Positions 1 to 5,976 are shown, numbered from the stretch's first letter. The stretch is 6,586 nucleotides of DNA from JACRBK01 sp964427955 (GCA_964427955.1 CAYRWY010000335.1:1-6586); one strand, 5' to 3'. Translations and numbers: made by a program. The notes: generated by a model not told the origin, from the letters alone.

Positions 1-38
1 TTAGGGTCACTGTCGAGCCGCTGGTCTCGGCTGCTTAA
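1..38 (+). CDS. Possible 3' end of an upstream gene (partial)
   Basis: The third forward frame reads RVTVEPLVSAA and then TAA at 36-38. Most of its codons end in G or C, as in the clear genes of this window, and the peptide looks like an ordinary protein tail. The start lies outside the window, so no function can be given. The first forward frame is also open, from base 1 to a TGA at 136-138, but its product is rich in Ser, Arg, Pro and Leu and looks less natural. With only 11 codons visible this is a weak call. Confidence 0.3.
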   Translation, partial: RVTVEPLVSAA

Positions 39-50
39 TCTTATTTTCAA

Positions 51-105
51 GGGAGCGGCGCCGCTGCACCCGGCTCTCAATCCCGGTCTGTCCACGGGTG
101 CTCCC
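51..105. other. Imperfect inverted repeat in the leader region
   Basis: GGGAGC at 51-56 is complementary to GCTCCC at 100-105, and ACCCG at 68-72 to CGGGT at 95-99, so the two stems can stack. The bulge between them includes part of a perfect 10-base palindrome, GCGGCGCCGC, at 55-64. It follows the probable end of an upstream gene, so it could be part of that transcript's 3' end. There is no T-run after it, so it is not a classical intrinsic terminator. The rest of 39-189 shows nothing I recognise. Confidence 0.25.
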
Positions 106-189
106 CTACGAGTGAGCCATTATTCGCCGCTCGCTTGATTTTTACACTCCTGATCGCAGATTTTTCCAGGTTCTTTAAAGCTCTTAGCA

Positions 190-218
190 TTGCCATTTCC
201 ACAGTTCGTTCATATACT
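190..218 (+). promoter_or_regulatory. Sigma-70-type promoter for the first exported-protein gene
   Basis: TTGCCA (190-195) matches the -35 consensus at five of six positions. A 17-base spacer follows, then TATACT (213-218), which matches the -10 consensus at five of six. Transcription would begin near 225, leaving a leader of about 75 bases before the ATG at 300. The leader can form a small hairpin (AGAGGC 228-233 with GCCTCT 245-250). The surrounding bases are clearly more A/T-rich than the genes. The promoter supports the start at 300 rather than any upstream in-frame start. Confidence 0.6.
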
Positions 219-282
219 TTAGATCATAGAGGCGAAGGCATCGTGCCTCTCGCGCCTATCAGAGGTCAGAAAACGTCTAAAC

Positions 283-288
283 AAGGAG
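283..288 (+). promoter_or_regulatory. Ribosome-binding site deciding the start at 300
   Basis: AAGGAG lies 11 bases before the ATG at 300. The reading frame is open back to a TTG at 135, but that codon lies upstream of the promoter and would put 55 extra residues before a standard signal peptide. The same CAAGGAGAA string occurs before the second gene at 1421-1429. Confidence 0.75.
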
Positions 289-299
289 AACGTTCGAAG

Positions 300-1307
300 A
301 TGAGAAAATTTGCGCGGGTAATGCCCATTCTCGTTTTGATCGGGGTGCTGGCCCTGGTGCCGGCGCTGACAGCCTTTGCCCAGGGCGGTGGGACAAACCC
401 GCTGTGCGGCGGCTTGAGCGAGAGCGATTGCCAGATTCTCACCGGTGCCCAGACCACGCTGGCGGGGGTGACCTCGTTTAGCGTGCCGTCGTATTCGCTG
501 AGCTTCTCGATGACGACGGCCAACCAGACGGTGGCGATGGATGCCAAGGGCAGCGCGGATATCGCGATGGCCGGTCCGACCGATTTCACCCTCCATCTCG
601 TGATCGACGAAGGCTCGATGACGTCGCAGGGCCAGACTCAGCCGCTCGCGATGGAAGTCATCCTCACCCCGACCAAGGGGTTCGTGAAGTTCAACGGCGA
701 ATGGTATGGCAAGGACATCACCGCCGAAGATTTGCAGAGCCTGGGCCTGGGCGACCTGTCCAGCATGATGGGCGGCACGGCGGATACCTCCAGCATGGGT
801 GACGCAATGGCGATGTTGAACGGCGTGGACTTGAGCACCGCGGTGACCACCACGCGCGGCGCGGATGCCGAAGTGGGCGGCGCGAAAGTCGCCGTCTTCA
901 CGACCAATATCGATCTGGCGGCCCTGGTCGTCGCGCTGGTATCGTCTCCGGCCATCGGCGAGTTGATGGGCATGGCGGGCGGCGAAACCGGCACCGCGAT
1001 GACCCCCGCGGATCTCCAGATGATCAGCGCCTTCGTGCAGCCGATGCTGGCGGGCACGACCATCAGCAGCGAACTGTCGATCAGCCCCGACGATGGCATC
1101 ATTCACGCCCTCAAGCTGGATGTGGTGATCGCCGTGGATGCGTCGCTGTTCTCGCCGGAAATCGGCAAGATTGCGGGTGAAGTGCACGTGGCCGGTGAGA
1201 TCGCCAACGTCAACCAGCCGGTCGAAGTGACCCTCCCTGAGAGCTTCAAGCCGATGGAAGAACTTCAGCCTGTCCTGGATGCGATGCAGGCCAGCCTGGG
1301 TATGTAA
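300..1307 (+). CDS. Exported protein with CX7C N-terminal module, possible LolA/LppX-like fold
   Basis: The product has 335 residues. Residues 1-27 form a classical signal peptide: basic MRKFAR, a hydrophobic core, then AFA before QGG. There is no lipobox Cys, so I expect a released or envelope-associated protein. The mature part opens with Cys36 and Cys44 in a C-GGLSESD-C arrangement that could form a disulfide. Residues about 55-140 alternate as beta strands and end with GFVKFNGEWYGKD. That pattern recalls the strand preceding a Trp-Tyr in LppX/LprG/LolA-like half-barrels that bind lipids; this is inference from pattern only. TTTRG (183-187) and AVFTT (198-202) recur at the same spacing in the next gene, its paralog. 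Residues 148-175 are Met-, Gly- and Ser-rich. No enzyme motif is visible. Gene and export call are firm; function is unknown. Confidence 0.85.
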   Translation: MRKFARVMPILVLIGVLALVPALTAFAQGGGTNPLCGGLSESDCQILTGAQTTLAGVTSFSVPSYSLSFSMTTANQTVAMDAKGSADIAMAGPTDFTLHLVIDEGSMTSQGQTQPLAMEVILTPTKGFVKFNGEWYGKDITAEDLQSLGLGDLSSMMGGTADTSSMGDAMAMLNGVDLSTAVTTTRGADAEVGGAKVAVFTTNIDLAALVVALVSSPAIGELMGMAGGETGTAMTPADLQMISAFVQPMLAGTTISSELSISPDDGIIHALKLDVVIAVDASLFSPEIGKIAGEVHVAGEIANVNQPVEVTLPESFKPMEELQPVLDAMQASLGM

Positions 1308-1318
1308 TGTCTGTTATC

Positions 1319-1352
1319 CCTGCCTCTCTCCCCTCTGCCGGAGAGAGGCAGG
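1319..1352 (+). terminator. Strong intergenic hairpin after the first exported-protein gene
   Basis: A perfect 13-bp stem pairs CCTGCCTCTCTCC (1319-1331) with GGAGAGAGGCAGG (1340-1352) around an 8-base loop, beginning 12 bases after the TAA. There is no T-tract behind it, so it may be a processing or RNA-stabilising hairpin, or a factor-dependent stop, rather than an intrinsic terminator. Its CTCTCC/GGAGAG core is shared with the repeats at 2958-3055 and 5882-5926, so it may be a diverged member of that family. Partial read-through to the second gene is likely, because I find no good promoter between 1353 and 1435. Confidence 0.5.
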
Positions 1353-1435
1353 TGCTTGCCTGCCCGTCTTCCCCGCTGCAACCTCGCGACCCGGCCCGCG
1401 TAAGTACAAGTAAAGCCAATCAAGGAGAATAGACT

Positions 1436-2908
1436 GTGAAAAACTCTCTACGCTTGTTTTCACTGCTGGCGCTGATCGCGCTGCTGGTGGCCTCTGGTCT
1501 GCCGGCGCTGGCCCAGGAGGGGGCGACCGCGAACTGCAACGGGTTGAGCGAAGCTGACTGCGCCGTCCTGACCCAGGCGGTGACCGCCATGCAGAGCGGC
1601 ATCCAGTCCTTCAACCTTCCGGCCTGGTCGTTCGCGTTCAAAATGGACGCCGGGCCTGCGGACTCGGTCAACTTCGAAGGCAGTGGATCGGGTACGGTGC
1701 TGCTGCCGCCCACGCTGCTGGCCCTGACCAGCGATCTGCCCCTGGCGAGCACCTCCGCCGATCTCGCGCCGGTGATCGCGCTGCTGCAACACCTGGACAG
1801 CGCCCTGATCGAGCGGATCATCGCCGAAACCGGCCTGAACCTGACCATCGATCACCTGGTCTTCGATGCGCCCGGCGAGAAGACGTCCTTCAGTTCCGAT
1901 CTGATCGTGAAGGACAGCACCCTCTACACCCGCATGGAAGCGCCCAACGGCGCGGAAGCCTGGTTCGGCGACAAGCTCGAAATGACCGCCAGCGACCGCG
2001 CAGACCTGGCCCAGTCCATCGACGATCTGATCACCCAACTGCAAAGCGAAGAGGTCCAGCAAGCGCTGGCGCAGGCGTCCGAATTGCAGGGCGTCTACCA
2101 GGAATTGTACACCCTGATCAGCCAGTACATCACCACCGTGCGCGGCGACGATGTCGATGCGATGGGCCAGCGTATGGCGGTCTTCACCACGACCTTCGAC
2201 CTGCAAGGGCTGTTGAACGATCCCGATCTCCCGGCGGTGGTGATGAAGGTGCTCCAGAACCCCGCGCTGACCGAACTGGGCACGGACGCCGAGGCGCTGA
2301 ACAACCTCAACGAAACCCAGGTGAAATTCGTCCTGATGACGGCGGGACTGCTGATCAGCGATTCGTCGTTCACCATGACGCAGTGGATCGGCGTGGATGA
2401 CTCGTATCTGCACAAGACCGAAGGCACGCTGGCGCTGGTCGTGGACACCAAGCTGTTCAATGACAGCGCCGAGGTCACCAACCTGACGCTGAACGTGAAC
2501 TACAGCCTGGAAATCGACCAGATCAACGCGGCCAGCCTGGCGGCGGTGGCGCTGCCCGCGACGTATCGCAGTCTCGACCAGTCCGATAACTTCCTGGTGG
2601 GCAGCCCGGATATGATCGAGGCGGCGCTGCTGGTGGGGCAGACCTTCAGCGGCTCGTTCACCAGCGAGGATGATCAGCAGGACCTCTACAGCCTGACGCT
2701 CGCTCCCGGCCAGGTTATCAGCGTGGAGCTGAAATCGGACGACTATCCCTACCTGAAAATTTACGGTCCCGACGGGTTCCTGATCGGCGATTACGACACC
2801 TATTCCGACCATACCCACACGCTGGTGGCGAAGCAGGGCGGGATGTACCTGCTCGACGTCGAGGCGTATTGGGACATGAAATACGACATCACGATCCGCG
2901 GGCAGTAA
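1436..2908 (+). CDS. Exported paralog with CX7C module and C-terminal PPC-like domain
   Basis: The product has 490 residues and starts with GTG, set by AAGGAG at 1422-1427, eight bases upstream. Residues 1-26 are a signal peptide ending ALA before QEG. Cys34 and Cys42 form the same CX7C module as in the preceding protein (C-NGLSEAD-C), followed by a similar beta-rich stretch (QSFNLPAWSFAFKM). TTVRG (233-237) and AVFTT (248-252) are spaced exactly as in the paralog. Residues 183-230 are a helical, Gln- and Leu-rich insert absent from it. Residues about 396-490 resemble a bacterial pre-peptidase C-terminal (PPC) domain: a GQTFSGSF opening, the DLYSLTLAPGQVISVEL strand pair, KIYGPDGFLI, and a closing GGMYLLDVEAYW and YDITI. 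PPC domains usually hang on secreted enzymes, but no protease or other catalytic motif is visible here. A binding or surface role is inferred. Confidence 0.87.
   Translation: MKNSLRLFSLLALIALLVASGLPALAQEGATANCNGLSEADCAVLTQAVTAMQSGIQSFNLPAWSFAFKMDAGPADSVNFEGSGSGTVLLPPTLLALTSDLPLASTSADLAPVIALLQHLDSALIERIIAETGLNLTIDHLVFDAPGEKTSFSSDLIVKDSTLYTRMEAPNGAEAWFGDKLEMTASDRADLAQSIDDLITQLQSEEVQQALAQASELQGVYQELYTLISQYITTVRGDDVDAMGQRMAVFTTTFDLQGLLNDPDLPAVVMKVLQNPALTELGTDAEALNNLNETQVKFVLMTAGLLISDSSFTMTQWIGVDDSYLHKTEGTLALVVDTKLFNDSAEVTNLTLNVNYSLEIDQINAASLAAVALPATYRSLDQSDNFLVGSPDMIEAALLVGQTFSGSFTSEDDQQDLYSLTLAPGQVISVELKSDDYPYLKIYGPDGFLIGDYDTYSDHTHTLVAKQGGMYLLDVEAYWDMKYDITIRGQ
2621..2905 (+). other. PPC-like domain region of the 490-residue exported protein
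   Basis: These codons (residues about 396-490) carry the extra C-terminal beta-sandwich that distinguishes the second paralog from the first. Key positions are Gly401, Asp417 with Tyr418, the Pro-Gly turn at 424-425, the YGPDG turn at 443-447, and Gly468-Gly469 before Tyr471. The paralog stops before this region, so a domain gain in one copy or loss in the other is implied. Confidence 0.65.
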
Positions 2909-2957
2909 TCTGCTGGCGCGCGTCCGCCGTGCCTGGGTTTATGAAGATGCGCGGTGA

Positions 2958-3055
2958 TTGACCTCACCCCCCGACCCCCTCTCCAACCGCAGGAGAGGGG
3001 GAGAAAGTCCCGTTCGTCTCCCCTCGCCGCCCTCGGAGAGGGGCCGGGGGTGAGG
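2958..3055. repeat. G/C-rich palindromic intergenic repeat, full copy
   Basis: The left arm (2962-2984, starting CCTCACCCCCCGACC) is complementary, with two gaps and a mismatch, to the right arm (3035-3055, ending GGGGGTGAGG). Inside are two smaller hairpins. One is a perfect 10-bp stem, CCCCCTCTCC (2975-2984) with GGAGAGGGGG (2992-3001), around a 7-base loop. The other is a 9-position stem with one mismatch, 3020-3028 with 3035-3043. Bases 2958-2986 recur exactly, inverted, at 5898-5926. The element lies between two convergent genes and could act as a two-way transcription stop. Repeats like this are common between genes in Chloroflexota and some other phyla; it is not coding. The remaining 87 bases before the small gene show only a weak CCCC/GGGG pair. 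Confidence 0.85.
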
Positions 3056-3142
3056 CCGGAAATTGTTAAACCCCACCAATACGGGGATCGCCCTGTCCCT
3101 CAGGTGTCAAATCGCGCCAATTCCCATCGTCTGTCCGTCGAA

Positions 3143-3433
3143 TCAGTCGCGGGCCTGCTGGTCAGCGGTGGCCGTCATCTCCTCGATCCAGATTTGCGTC
3201 CGCGTAGCCTGATCGATCAGGGCCAGCGACGTCAGCGTGGCGTAATACTGCTGCTCCAACGCATGGTTGGTCGCTACCACCGACGTGCTGGTTATTTCGT
3301 TGGGAGTCAGGCGTTGGTTGGTACCATCGTTCGTGACCAACAGCAGCAGCGTCAGGATGATCAGGCAGTTCCCCGTGACGAGGCCCCCGAAAAGTCCCCA
3401 CAGGCGGTTTCGAGTGCGCGATCCGCTGTTCAT
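3143..3433 (-). CDS. Small single-pass membrane protein downstream of the histidine kinase
   Basis: This 96-residue protein is not one I recognise. An N-terminal basic stretch (RTRNR) precedes one membrane segment at about residues 11-34 (LFGGLVTG...LIILTLLLLV). The positive-inside rule puts the N-terminus in the cytoplasm and the remaining 62 residues outside. The outer part is Thr-rich and then helical (HALEQQYYATLTSLALIDQ, residues about 57-75), ending polar. I chose the ATG at 3433-3431 because AAGGAG (complement of 3443-3448) lies nine bases before it; another in-frame ATG at 3457 lacks a site. It starts 34 bases after the kinase stop, so co-transcription is likely and an accessory role to that sensor is possible. 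The reading frame upstream of 3457 runs antisense-free but out of frame through the kinase 3' end and should not be counted as part of this protein. Confidence 0.6.
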   Translation of the reverse strand: MNSGSRTRNRLWGLFGGLVTGNCLIILTLLLLVTNDGTNQRLTPNEITSTSVVATNHALEQQYYATLTSLALIDQATRTQIWIEEMTATADQQARD

Positions 3434-3442
3434 ACCGTTCTG

Positions 3443-3448
3443 CTCCTT
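3443..3448 (-). promoter_or_regulatory. Ribosome-binding site of the small membrane protein
   Basis: On the minus strand this reads AAGGAG, nine bases before the ATG at 3433. It is identical to the site before each of the two exported-protein genes. It is the main reason to believe the small gene is real and to prefer this start. Confidence 0.6.
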
Positions 3449-3467
3449 GCTATGCATTCCGTGTCCA

Positions 3468-5768
3468 TCACGCCGCCGGTTGGGCGGGCAGCGACACGGT
3501 GAAGGTCGTCCCCTCGCCCTCGCGGCTTTCGAACCGGATCGAGCCGCCGTGCGCCTCGACCGACTGTTTGACGATGGCCAGCCCCAGCCCGTTGCCGGGG
3601 GTGTGGCCGACGTTGCTGGCCCGGTAGAAGGTCGAAAAAAGCTGCTTCTGGTCGCCCGGCGGAATGCCAATGCCCTGATCGCGCACCGTCAGCCGTACCT
3701 GCCCGTCATCAAACCCCAGCGTCAGAAACACCGCGCTGCCACTCGGCGAGTATTTGACGGCGTTCGAGAGCAGGTTATCGACGATGTGCCGCAGCAGCAC
3801 CGGATCAAGGCTGGTGGCGGCGGGGGTGCCTTCCAGCGTGAAGTCGAAGTGGTGATCCTGGCCGGTGGTGAGGCTCAACTCGTCGATGGCGTCCTGGCAG
3901 AACACCTGGAGATCGATCTCTTCCGGGTGGCATTCGAGCTTGCCGCTTTCGCCCCGGTTGATCAGCAGCACGCCGTTGATCATCTCCGTCATGTGCCGGA
4001 CGTTCGCCTGAATCTTCTCAAACTTGGCCAGGCGGCTTTCTTCCGACAGCCGGTCACCATAGACTCGCAGCAGGTCGGACGTGGACTGGATGACGGCCAG
4101 CGGGCCGCGCAGATCGTGGGAGGCTACTGACAGAAAGCGCGCTTTCACCTCGTTCAGTTCTATCTCGCGCGCCAGCGTTTGTTGGAGCGAGATCTCGGCC
4201 CGCTTGCGCTCGGTGATGTCGCGCCCGACGGCCTGAATCTCGACGTTGGCCTCATTCTGGCTGACGATCAGACGGTTGGTCCACTCCTGCCACCGGCTGC
4301 CCAGGTGCGGAATGAACACCTGGAGGACGAGCGTGTTCATCGGGTGGTTGGGGCTGAGACTGGCGATCCGCTGCGCGACCGGTTGGCGGTCTTCGGGGGC
4401 GAGCAGGGTGAAGAAGGGGGTGCCGATCAGTTCCTCGGTCGATTTCTCGAAGTTGCGGCAGTAGGCTTCGTTGACGAAGGTCAGAATCCCGTCTGGCAGC
4501 GTGTAGCGGCAGATCAGTTCGGTCTGATCTTCCACGATGGCGCGGTAGCGTCGTTCGCTGGCCGAAAGGTCGCGCGTGCGTTGTTCCAGCGAGCGGGACA
4601 TGGTGTTGTACGAAGCGGCCAGTTGGCCGATCTCGTCCCGGCTCCGCGTGTCGATTTCTCCCACCCACAGCCCGGCAGTCAGCGCCTGCGCCGCGTGGGC
4701 GACGGCGTGCACCGGGTCCACGATGGATTTCGCCAGCAGCAGGCCGGTGATGACGGCGATCAACGCGGCGACGACCGCCGCAGGCCAGGTATTGCCCCGC
4801 TCGTGACTGACCTCGTCCAGCAGGGTGGATTCGGGGATCGAAATGCCGTACAACCACCGCTGTTGGGTCATGGGCACGATCACCGTGGACATGACATGCC
4901 GGTCCGAGGTGGTGACCCGCACGAATGGCGACGCGGTCGCGTCGTAAAGCAGCATTCGCGAGCGATCCAGGATGGCCGTCTCGTGGCTCGCCAGGGACAA
5001 CAGGGCTTCCGTTTCAGCGCCAAACCGCTGCGCGGCGACGATCTCTTGCGTCACGTCCGACGGCAGGGGAGTCAGCGGCGTCAACCGCCGGTGGACGCTG
5101 CCGCCCCCGGCCAGGATGATGCCGTCCGCATCCCACAGCATCCCATAGCCCTGCTGTCCGGCGAAGACGCTATCCAGACTCACCAGTTGGTCAATCGCGT
5201 TGAAGTTCACCCATCCGATGACGACGCCCCACAGCCCGCCGTCGATGTTGTGCACCGGCGCCGAAAAACTGATCACAGGCACGCGGCACCACGGGCAGAT
5301 GAACACGTCACCTACGTACACCTCGCCGGATGCTGCCGTACGAAACGCCAGGTCGGTGATCATGTCCCGGCGGATGAGCGCGGCATCGGTCGAGACGATC
5401 ACTCTCCCGCTGCTGTTGAGGATGTGGAGGGCGTAGAAGTCGAACGACTGCCGCGTCTGGTGGAGCATCGCGCTCAGATCCGCCTGGTCGGCAGGCTGAT
5501 CCAGGTCATACGACTGGCGGGCCAGCCACCCGGCCAGCGCCTGGATATCCCCGCGGTGCCGGTCGATGATGGCCTGGATTGCCAGGGCGGTGGCCTGGGC
5601 GCGCTGGTAGCTGGTGTGGCGCGAGGCATCGAGCAGCGCGGATTCTTGCTGTTGGGTGTTGTAATAGGTCACGACGACCAATGGCGCGACCGTCAGCACG
5701 ATGGTGATCACCGTCAGCTTTACGGCCAGGGGCCAGTCGCGCCAGAGGATCTGGGTGATGGGACGCAT
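3468..5768 (-). CDS. Membrane sensor histidine kinase, dCache-HAMP-PAS-HisKA-HATPase
   Basis: This 766-residue kinase should autophosphorylate on His551 and pass the phosphate to a response regulator. Domains in order: membrane helix about 14-36; extracytoplasmic double-Cache sensor about 40-320 (YVGDVFI, ISFSAPVHN, GVVIGWVNFNAIDQLV); membrane helix about 327-350; HAMP 351-398; PAS about 405-525 ending DITERKRAE; HisKA with SHDLRGPLAVI (His551); HATPase_c with N-box residues Asn665 and Asn669, G1 DQGIGIP (697-703) and G2 GNGLGLAIV (725-733). All ATP-binding boxes look intact. Two oddities: a CPWC pair (Cys158, Cys161) in the sensor, and Gly555 four residues after the His, where HisKA kinases normally carry Thr or Asn needed for phosphatase activity. 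The ATG at 5768 follows a weak GGGGA site, and an in-frame stop eight codons upstream excludes a longer start there. No receiver domain or neighbouring regulator is visible. Confidence 0.95.
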   Translation of the reverse strand: MRPITQILWRDWPLAVKLTVITIVLTVAPLVVVTYYNTQQQESALLDASRHTSYQRAQATALAIQAIIDRHRGDIQALAGWLARQSYDLDQPADQADLSAMLHQTRQSFDFYALHILNSSGRVIVSTDAALIRRDMITDLAFRTAASGEVYVGDVFICPWCRVPVISFSAPVHNIDGGLWGVVIGWVNFNAIDQLVSLDSVFAGQQGYGMLWDADGIILAGGGSVHRRLTPLTPLPSDVTQEIVAAQRFGAETEALLSLASHETAILDRSRMLLYDATASPFVRVTTSDRHVMSTVIVPMTQQRWLYGISIPESTLLDEVSHERGNTWPAAVVAALIAVITGLLLAKSIVDPVHAVAHAAQALTAGLWVGEIDTRSRDEIGQLAASYNTMSRSLEQRTRDLSASERRYRAIVEDQTELICRYTLPDGILTFVNEAYCRNFEKSTEELIGTPFFTLLAPEDRQPVAQRIASLSPNHPMNTLVLQVFIPHLGSRWQEWTNRLIVSQNEANVEIQAVGRDITERKRAEISLQQTLAREIELNEVKARFLSVASHDLRGPLAVIQSTSDLLRVYGDRLSEESRLAKFEKIQANVRHMTEMINGVLLINRGESGKLECHPEEIDLQVFCQDAIDELSLTTGQDHHFDFTLEGTPAATSLDPVLLRHIVDNLLSNAVKYSPSGSAVFLTLGFDDGQVRLTVRDQGIGIPPGDQKQLFSTFYRASNVGHTPGNGLGLAIVKQSVEAHGGSIRFESREGEGTTFTVSLPAQPAA

Positions 5769-5881
5769 TCGGCTATCCCCGCACGCTGCTCAACGGCTGG
5801 TGCAGCCGCGCCGCTACTCTTCGATCAACCACTCATGCCTCCCACCTCAAGCACTACGGACTCTTGCCACGCCGGAAAAGT

Positions 5882-5926
5882 CCCCTCTCCAGCATGATTG
5901 GAGAGGGGGTCGGGGGGTGAGGTCAA
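5882..5926. repeat. G/C-rich palindromic intergenic repeat, short inverted copy
   Basis: CCCCTCTCC (5882-5890) pairs with GGAGAGGGG (5900-5908) around a 9-base loop, and the G-rich arm runs on through GGGGGGTGAGG to 5922. Bases 5898-5926 are the exact reverse complement of 2958-2986, a 29-base match. Compared with the copy at 2958-3055, the outer complementary arm is missing, so this is a half-element. It lies in the gap between the substrate-binding protein and the kinase and, if transcribed, would form a hairpin in the kinase leader. Confidence 0.8.
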
Positions 5927-5940
5927 CAGTGGGCCTCAAA

Positions 5941-5970
5941 AGTTTAGTTTTTTAGGCGAGCCTCAGTAAA
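5941..5970 (-). promoter_or_regulatory. Weak candidate promoter for the kinase gene
   Basis: On the minus strand TTTACT (complement of 5965-5970) and TAAACT (complement of 5941-5946) are 18 bases apart, each matching four of six consensus positions. It lies just after the stop of the substrate-binding protein gene in the most A/T-rich stretch of the gap. Transcription from here would include the repeat hairpin in a leader of roughly 165 bases. I see nothing better between 5769 and 5976, so co-transcription with the upstream gene is the alternative. Confidence 0.25.
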
Positions 5971-5976
5971 TCCCCA

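Noticed and set aside
51..105. Possible tRNA, because the ends GGGAGC and GCTCCC pair like an acceptor stem
   Set aside because: No T-loop (GTTCRANYC), anticodon arm or D-arm pattern can be placed on either strand.
1..138. First forward frame open from the window edge to TGA at 136-138
   Set aside because: The peptide is Ser/Arg/Pro/Leu-rich with no recognisable pattern. The third frame ending at 38 looks more protein-like. Neither can be settled from so little sequence.
135..299. In-frame 55-residue extension of the first exported protein from TTG at 135
   Set aside because: It would start upstream of the promoter at 190-218, has no ribosome-binding site, and would bury a standard signal peptide. 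The A/T-rich composition also differs from the gene body.
219..1187. Long minus-strand reading frame opposite the first exported protein
   Set aside because: It is rich in His, Arg and Gln, the usual shadow of a GC-rich gene on the other strand, and the plus strand has a signal peptide, ribosome-binding site and paralog.
1460..2818. 452-codon minus-strand reading frame opposite the second exported protein
   Set aside because: Composition is dominated by Arg, Gln, His and Val with no domain pattern; the plus-strand gene explains the region.
3071..3086. CCCC/GGGG pair as an intrinsic terminator for the small membrane protein gene
   Set aside because: The stem is only four base pairs and the T-rich stretch behind it on the minus strand is interrupted; the larger repeat just beyond it is the better candidate stop.
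2954..3502. Plus-strand frame beginning MIDLTPRPPLQPQERG
   Set aside because: The first part is the translation of the palindromic repeat, a well-known source of false genes, and the rest is antisense to the small membrane protein and kinase end.
3434..3670. Longer start for the small membrane protein overlapping the kinase 3' end
   Set aside because: The extra residues are Arg/Ser/Pro-rich out-of-frame translation of the kinase HATPase region, and the good ribosome-binding site points to the ATG at 3433.
5830..5880. Sigma-54-like TGGCA...TGC before the kinase
   Set aside because: The GG and GC elements are not at the required spacing.
4179..5897. 572-codon plus-strand reading frame
   Set aside because: It is antisense to the kinase, whose domains and catalytic boxes are complete. 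The antisense product is Arg/Asp/Gly/Gln-rich and has no recognisable domain.
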